Shown piece by piece: positions 5,995 through 10,075 of a stretch of DNA of 10,075 nt; positions within the stretch are counted from its first letter, which is position 1; every line of letters begins with the position of its first letter. The notes beneath the pieces are model-generated. The model did no database searches. It saw only the letters and a list, made by a program, of their open reading frames with translations, and was not told where the DNA came from. Position numbers and translations under genes: made by a program. Source of the stretch: an uncultured Campylobacter sp. GTDB taxonomy: Bacteria; Campylobacterota; Campylobacteria; Campylobacterales; Campylobacteraceae. Where the stretch lies: assembly GCF_937949835.1 (NCBI RefSeq), contig NZ_CALEDC010000398.1:1-10075 (forward strand). Reading direction: 5' to 3'.

Positions 5995-7518
5995 TCAGCT
6001 TTGCCTTAGTTTTTTAGCGAATTCCAGGGCTTCTGCAGTAATAGTCTCGCCGCTTATCATACGAGCTAGCTCTGTTATTTTCTCATTTTCGCTTAATAAT
6101 CTCACGCTAGATTTGCCGTTCGTTTTACTTACTAAAAAGTGTGACGCAGCCTTTGAGCTAAGCTGCGGCTGGTGCGAGATCGCAAAAATTTGATAAAATT
6201 TTGAAATTTTTACCAGCACGTTTGCGATACTCATCGCCTCTTTTCCGCTTAAATTTGAATCAATCTCGTCTAAGATCAAAATTCCCTCGCCGTTATTTGT
6301 AAGCTCCAAGCTTGCCGCGATGAAAGCAAGGCGTAGGCGGTTCGTTTCGCCTGAGCTTAAATTTTTAAATTCCGTCTTGCACAAGCTGACGCAAATTTCG
6401 TCTGTGCCGCACTCACTAAGCGCCGTAGGCTTAAAACTAAGCTCCACTCCGTCCATATAAAGCTGCTTTAGATAGGAATTTATCAGATCCTCGAGCCGTT
6501 TTTTAGTGCTCTTGCGAGCCTCGCTGATTTTTTCGGCAAGGATAGCGGTGCCTTCGCTAAGACGTTTAAATTCCACTTGCAACTTGGTTTTTTCAAAGCT
6601 TAACTGCTCGTAATGCTCAAGCTCTTTCTTGCGCGCTTCAAGCGTAGCTAAAGCCTCTTCTACGCTTCCGTAGCGCCTATTTAGCGCGCTAAGAGCTTCG
6701 ATACGATCTAAAATTTTCTCTATGTCGATATTTTCGAGCTCGTCTAAATTTAAACTTTCCTGCTTTAGCCGCAGCTCGTTCATCGCATCCTCAAAAAACG
6801 CGCTATCCAGTCCGCTAAGACTTAGCGCTTCGATGACGCTGCGCTCCAACTCAAAAACACCCTGCGCCCTAGCCCAAAGTTCCTCGATCTTATCTTTTTT
6901 ACTAAGCTTTTTTTTGATCTGCAAAAGCTCCTCATATTCGCCGATCTTAGGCGATACGCGCTCGATTTTTTCAATCTCGAAGCGAGCAAATTCCTTTAAC
7001 TCCTCGATCTTGCGCTCTTGATCCAAAATTTCATCCAGCTGCTTTTTTGTGCGGCTAAATTCCACAAAAGCGCTTTGGAGCTCCGATAGGCTTTGCGCGT
7101 GCGCCGCATCTTTTTTCGCGGCGATAAAATCAAGTAATTTTAGCAAGCTGTCGCTACTCATTTCGCCGGCGTTTTTCGCGCCTAAAAATTTCACGTATTC
7201 GCCGGCGATCGTGCTTAGATTTTTTTTCGAGACTGATTGAGAATTTATAAAGTATCGCAAGCTACGCTCTTTTAGGACGCGAAAGGTATTTGGCGTATCG
7301 TTTATCAAGCCGAAATTTTCCATATCAAATTTATGCTCTACGTCCGCTTCTATGAGCTCAGCCTCGCATTCTTTAAGCCCGAACACCGCTAAAATAGCGC
7401 CTATTAATACCGATTTACCCGCGCCGCTGATGCCTGTAAATACGCTAAGTCCCGGGCCAAAACTAAGCTCGCTCTCGCAAAAACCTAGATTATTTTTAAT
7501 ATAAATTCTTTCTAGCAT
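5995..7518 (-). CDS. recN: RecN, SMC-like DNA repair ATPase
   Basis: Predicted cytoplasmic ATPase of double-strand-break repair. It has 507 residues from the chosen start, shorter than E. coli RecN (553). The N-terminus MLERIYIKNNLGF leads to Walker A GISGAGKS (29-36). A long helical, charged middle (about 130-340) forms the coiled coil. The C-terminal half has an ABC signature, LSSGE (about 387-391, usually LSGGE), Walker B ILILDEID with Asp417/Glu418, and switch His449 in ISHQPQ. I chose ATG 7518 over ATG 7533 because RecN proteins begin ML-x-x-L-x-I and G-rich sequence precedes it. It overlaps the end of nadK by 7 nt, so the two are co-translated. The Walker A and signature deviations are mild and look lineage-specific. 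Confidence 0.94.
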   Translation of the reverse strand: MLERIYIKNNLGFCESELSFGPGLSVFTGISGAGKSVLIGAILAVFGLKECEAELIEADVEHKFDMENFGLINDTPNTFRVLKERSLRYFINSQSVSKKNLSTIAGEYVKFLGAKNAGEMSSDSLLKLLDFIAAKKDAAHAQSLSELQSAFVEFSRTKKQLDEILDQERKIEELKEFARFEIEKIERVSPKIGEYEELLQIKKKLSKKDKIEELWARAQGVFELERSVIEALSLSGLDSAFFEDAMNELRLKQESLNLDELENIDIEKILDRIEALSALNRRYGSVEEALATLEARKKELEHYEQLSFEKTKLQVEFKRLSEGTAILAEKISEARKSTKKRLEDLINSYLKQLYMDGVELSFKPTALSECGTDEICVSLCKTEFKNLSSGETNRLRLAFIAASLELTNNGEGILILDEIDSNLSGKEAMSIANVLVKISKFYQIFAISHQPQLSSKAASHFLVSKTNGKSSVRLLSENEKITELARMISGETITAEALEFAKKLRQS

Positions 7519-8393
7519 CCGCCGTGCCCCCATCTGAGTTTGGCTTTTAAAACGTCGAAATAATCGTAGCTTCTGCGTTTTATTAAATTTGCCTTTGCAT
7601 GTGAAATTTTAGCGCTTACGCTGCTAAATTCTGCCATATCAAAAACGTCTTGTCCGTCTATGACGACGCTAACTTCGGAGCTTCCGGCGTTTTTGAAACT
7701 CACGAGATACTCTTTTGGCAGGATCAAAGGCCGCTGCGTTAGGCTATGCGAGCAGATCGGCGTGATGCAAAACACGTCGCACAGCGGATAGACGATAGAT
7801 CCGTTCGCGCTCATATTATACGCGGTCGAGCCCACGGCGGAGCTTACGATCACTCCGTCGCCGTAGTAGGTGTTGAAATATTTTCTATTTAAAAATGCGT
7901 CGATCTTCGCCATCGAGGAGATGTGGCTGCGGGTGATTACGACGTCGTTAAATGCGGTCTTGCGGATGATTTTGCCGCCGCCGTTTTCCAGTATCACTTC
8001 GAGTAAAAACGGGCGCTCGATCTCGTATTCGCCGCGCAAAAATTCCTTTAAAAATTTTGCGAATTCGCTAGGCTGCACGTCCGTTAAAAAGCCCAAAGTA
8101 CCCGCGTTGATACCCAAAATAAAAGCGTTTTTGTCGCTTAGCAGCCTCGCAAGCCCGATGAGCGTGCCGTCGCCGCCGAGGCTGATTAAAAAATTGGTCT
8201 TTTTTAAAATTTCTGCAAGCGTATACGGCTTAAGGCCGAAAAATTCCGCTCCGTCCTCTTCAAGCAAAAGCTCAATACCTTGCGCTTTTAAAATTTCGCA
8301 AATTTGCTCTGCGACGGGGCGAATTTCCTCCGATTTTTTGGCTATCAGCCCTGCAAATTTTAAATTTTCGTGGATTTTGTTTTTGCTTTCCAT
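7512..8393 (-). CDS. nadK: NAD kinase
   Basis: Predicted to phosphorylate NAD to NADP in the cytoplasm, the sole route to NADP in most bacteria. It has 293 residues, typical for the family. GGDGT (73-77) is the nucleotide/phosphate motif and is followed by GINAGTLGFL (94-103). The NE motif appears as FNDVVITR (148-155), with Asp in place of the usual Glu. DGVIVSSAVGSTAYNMSANG (179-198) and TPICSHSLTQRPLIL (211-225) complete the family pattern. The start at 8393 has only a weak purine-rich stretch upstream. It is divergent from aspS and overlaps recN, an arrangement I recall in other Campylobacter. The Glu-to-Asp change is conservative and probably tolerated. Confidence 0.95.
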   Translation of the reverse strand: MESKNKIHENLKFAGLIAKKSEEIRPVAEQICEILKAQGIELLLEEDGAEFFGLKPYTLAEILKKTNFLISLGGDGTLIGLARLLSDKNAFILGINAGTLGFLTDVQPSEFAKFLKEFLRGEYEIERPFLLEVILENGGGKIIRKTAFNDVVITRSHISSMAKIDAFLNRKYFNTYYGDGVIVSSAVGSTAYNMSANGSIVYPLCDVFCITPICSHSLTQRPLILPKEYLVSFKNAGSSEVSVVIDGQDVFDMAEFSSVSAKISHAKANLIKRRSYDYFDVLKAKLRWGHGGC

Positions 8394-8412
8394 TTTTCTA
8401 CTTTCGGGCGCT

Positions 8413-8420
8413 ATTTTATA
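8413..8420 (-). promoter_or_regulatory. Possible -10 box of nadK
   Basis: The minus strand reads TATAAAAT after a T-run, about 20 nt before the nadK ATG. This gives a very short leader. It is plausible for this genus but AT-rich background limits confidence. Confidence 0.4.
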
Positions 8421-8451
8421 AAAAATTAGCTTTGTAAAAGCAAAATTTAAC

Positions 8452-8457
8452 TATAAT
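8452..8457 (+). promoter_or_regulatory. Predicted -10 box of aspS
   Basis: A perfect TATAAT follows an A/T-rich stretch and would start transcription near 8464, leaving a leader of about 27 nt. No T-box or other structured leader fits in this space. It shares the 97-bp gap with the divergent nadK promoter. Confidence 0.55.
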
Positions 8458-8479
8458 CGGCTCTTGAAATTTTATTAAA

Positions 8480-8485
8480 AAGGAG
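8480..8485 (+). promoter_or_regulatory. Ribosome binding site supporting the TTG start of aspS
   Basis: AAGGAG lies 5 nt before TTG at 8491. Because no ATG is available at this point and the family N-terminus begins exactly here, this site decides for the rare TTG start. Confidence 0.7.
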
Positions 8486-8490
8486 TAATT

Positions 8491-10075
8491 TTGCGAAGTC
8501 ATTACTGTGCCGATCTAAGTAAAAACGAGGTCGGCAAAGTCGTAACCGTGTGCGGCTGGGTAAATTCTTACCGCGACCACGGCGGCGTGATTTTTATAGA
8601 TTTGCGCGACCGAAGCGGGCTTTTACAGCTAGTCTGTGATCCCAAAGATAGCCACTCGGCATACGAGGTAGCAAATACCGTGCGAAACGAATTCGTTCTA
8701 AAAGCCGTCGGCAAGATCCGCGCTCGCGGCGAAGGGCTGGAAAATCCAAATTTAAAAACCGGCGACATCGAAGTCGTAGTAGAAAGCTTAGAGATCGAAA
8801 ATCCGAGCAAACCGCTTCCTTTCGTAATCGGTGATAAAAGCGTCAATGAAGAAACGAAGCTGAAATATCGCTTTTTGGATCTGCGCGCCGAGGGCAGCTT
8901 CGATAAATTTAAGATGCGCTCCAAGGCTGCGATCGCCGCGCGAAATGCTCTTGATAGGCTAGGCTTCGTCGAGGTCGAAACGCCGATCTTAACGCGCGCT
9001 ACGCCTGAGGGCGCTAGGGATTATCTGGTGCCTAGCCGCGTCTATCCGGGCAGCTTCTACGCGCTTCCGCAAAGTCCGCAGCTTTTCAAGCAGCTTTTGA
9101 TGTGCTCGGGCTTTGATAAATACTTCCAGATCGCGCGTTGCTTTCGCGACGAGGACCTGCGCGCCGACCGCCAGCCGGAATTTACGCAGATCGATATCGA
9201 GATGAGCTTCAATACCCAATACGACGTAATGCGCGTAGCCGAGGAGGTTTTAAAGGATATTTTCAAATCCTGCGGCCGCGAGATCGTCACCCCTTTTAGA
9301 CATATGGAGTATAAGGACGCGATGGAGCTTTACGGCAGCGACAAACCCGATCTGCGCTACGATATGCCTTTCATCGACGTAGCCGATATTTTTGAAAAAT
9401 CGAGCAACGAAATTTTTTCAAATTTAGCCAAAGACCGCAAAGCCAACCGCGTAAAAGCGCTCAAAGTCGAGGGCGGCGATCTGAAATTTAGCAAGCGCCA
9501 GATGCAAGGTTTTGAGGAATACGTGAAAAAATTCGGCGCGCAGGGCCTTGCGTTTATCCAAGTAAAAGAGGACGGTCTAAAGGGGCCGCTAGTAAAATTC
9601 TTTGAAAAAAGCGAGCTGGACGAGCTCATCAAGCGCTGCGAGCTAAAGGTCGGCGACGTCGTATTTTTCGGCGCGGGCAAAAAGAAAATCGTGCTTGATT
9701 ATATGGGCAGATTTAGAATTTTCCTCGCAAACGAGCTTGGTCTCATAGATCCGAACAGGCTTGAGTTTTTGTGGGTCGTAAATTTCCCTATGTTTGAGCA
9801 AAACGACGACGGCAGCTACTCCGCGATGCACCATCCTTTCACGATGCCAAACAATCCCGACGAGCCTGATTTAGAGGACATTACCTCGATTGCCTACGAC
9901 GTCGTGCTAAACGGCATCGAGCTTGGCGGCGGCAGCATCAGGATTCACAAAGCGGACATTCAAGAGAAGGTCTTTAGGCTGCTTAAGATCGAGCCTGCAG
10001 AGCAGAGGGAGAAATTCGGCTTCCTGCTCGATGCACTAAGCTTCGGCGCACCTCCGCACGGAGGTATCGCAATCG
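8491..10075 (+). CDS. aspS: Aspartyl-tRNA synthetase, probably non-discriminating; 3' end cut by window
   Basis: A class II aminoacyl-tRNA synthetase; 528 codons are present and about 55 are missing beyond the window edge, just before the motif 3 GLDR. It starts at TTG 8491 ([10 protein letters not shown], matching the family N-terminus). The OB-fold anticodon domain has [20 protein letters not shown]. Motif 2 is [21 protein letters not shown] in pieces (9131-9195). The bacterial GAD insertion lies roughly at 280-400. His30 in RDHGG and Gly82 in RGEGLENP match the His31/Gly83 pair linked to non-discriminating AspRS in P. aeruginosa, whereas E. coli has Leu and Lys there. It is thus predicted to charge tRNA-Asp and also mischarge tRNA-Asn, with GatCAB then making Asn-tRNA. 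This fits Campylobacter, which lacks AsnRS. Confidence 0.96.
   Translation, partial: MRSHYCADLSKNEVGKVVTVCGWVNSYRDHGGVIFIDLRDRSGLLQLVCDPKDSHSAYEVANTVRNEFVLKAVGKIRARGEGLENPNLKTGDIEVVVESLEIENPSKPLPFVIGDKSVNEETKLKYRFLDLRAEGSFDKFKMRSKAAIAARNALDRLGFVEVETPILTRATPEGARDYLVPSRVYPGSFYALPQSPQLFKQLLMCSGFDKYFQIARCFRDEDLRADRQPEFTQIDIEMSFNTQYDVMRVAEEVLKDIFKSCGREIVTPFRHMEYKDAMELYGSDKPDLRYDMPFIDVADIFEKSSNEIFSNLAKDRKANRVKALKVEGGDLKFSKRQMQGFEEYVKKFGAQGLAFIQVKEDGLKGPLVKFFEKSELDELIKRCELKVGDVVFFGAGKKKIVLDYMGRFRIFLANELGLIDPNRLEFLWVVNFPMFEQNDDGSYSAMHHPFTMPNNPDEPDLEDITSIAYDVVLNGIELGGGSIRIHKADIQEKVFRLLKIEPAEQREKFGFLLDALSFGAPPHGGIAI

Noticed and set aside
8568..9834. Several minus-strand open frames opposite aspS
   Set aside because: All are antisense to a clear AspRS reading frame; none has a start signal or a recognisable product.

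Overview
The window looks like chromosome of a Campylobacter with a fairly high GC content for the genus. Gene content and order point there: a lytic transglycosylase/RlpA pair behind tatD, then recN and nadK, divergent from aspS. Abundant AAATTT-type words and an AspRS of the non-discriminating type also fit. From memory, a C. jejuni-type genome has the order aspS / nadK-recN-(cbrR)-tatD-transglycosylase-rlpA; here the same block is read mostly on the minus strand. An oral species such as C. gracilis is a reasonable guess but is inference only.

Layout. (1) Positions 94-1953 hold two divergent housekeeping genes, ybeY (minus; rRNA maturation endonuclease) and queC (plus; preQ0 synthase). Both carry a long in-frame, low-complexity, repeat-rich insertion in a loop between conserved motifs: about 70 residues in YbeY and about 175 in QueC. 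(2) Positions 1954-3307 form an accessory island, AT-rich in its coding part. It holds a roughly 320 bp non-coding stretch, a small unrecognised gene (2278-2760, plus) and, tail to tail with it, a small gene resembling the VbhA/FicA-type antitoxins of Fic toxins (2764-3069, minus), with no Fic toxin in the window. (3) Positions 3308-5869 hold a tight minus-strand operon, tatD-mltD-rlpA: a metal-dependent hydrolase followed by two peptidoglycan-cleaving envelope proteins. (4) Positions 5995-8393 hold nadK-recN (minus, overlapping): NAD kinase and the SMC-like repair ATPase. (5) From 8491 to the right edge runs aspS (plus), divergent from nadK and cut off by the window end.

How they work together. 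The envelope operon supplies an MltD-like enzyme that cleaves intact glycan and an RlpA that, in characterised homologues, acts on denuded septal glycan recruited through its SPOR domain. The AspRS carries the His/Gly pair associated with charging both tRNA-Asp and tRNA-Asn, which implies an amidotransferase (GatCAB) elsewhere in the genome. The most unusual signals are the related repeat insertions in two adjacent conserved enzymes and the lone Fic-antitoxin-like gene. I found no RNA genes, CRISPR arrays, insertion sequences or long homopolymer phase-variation tracts.
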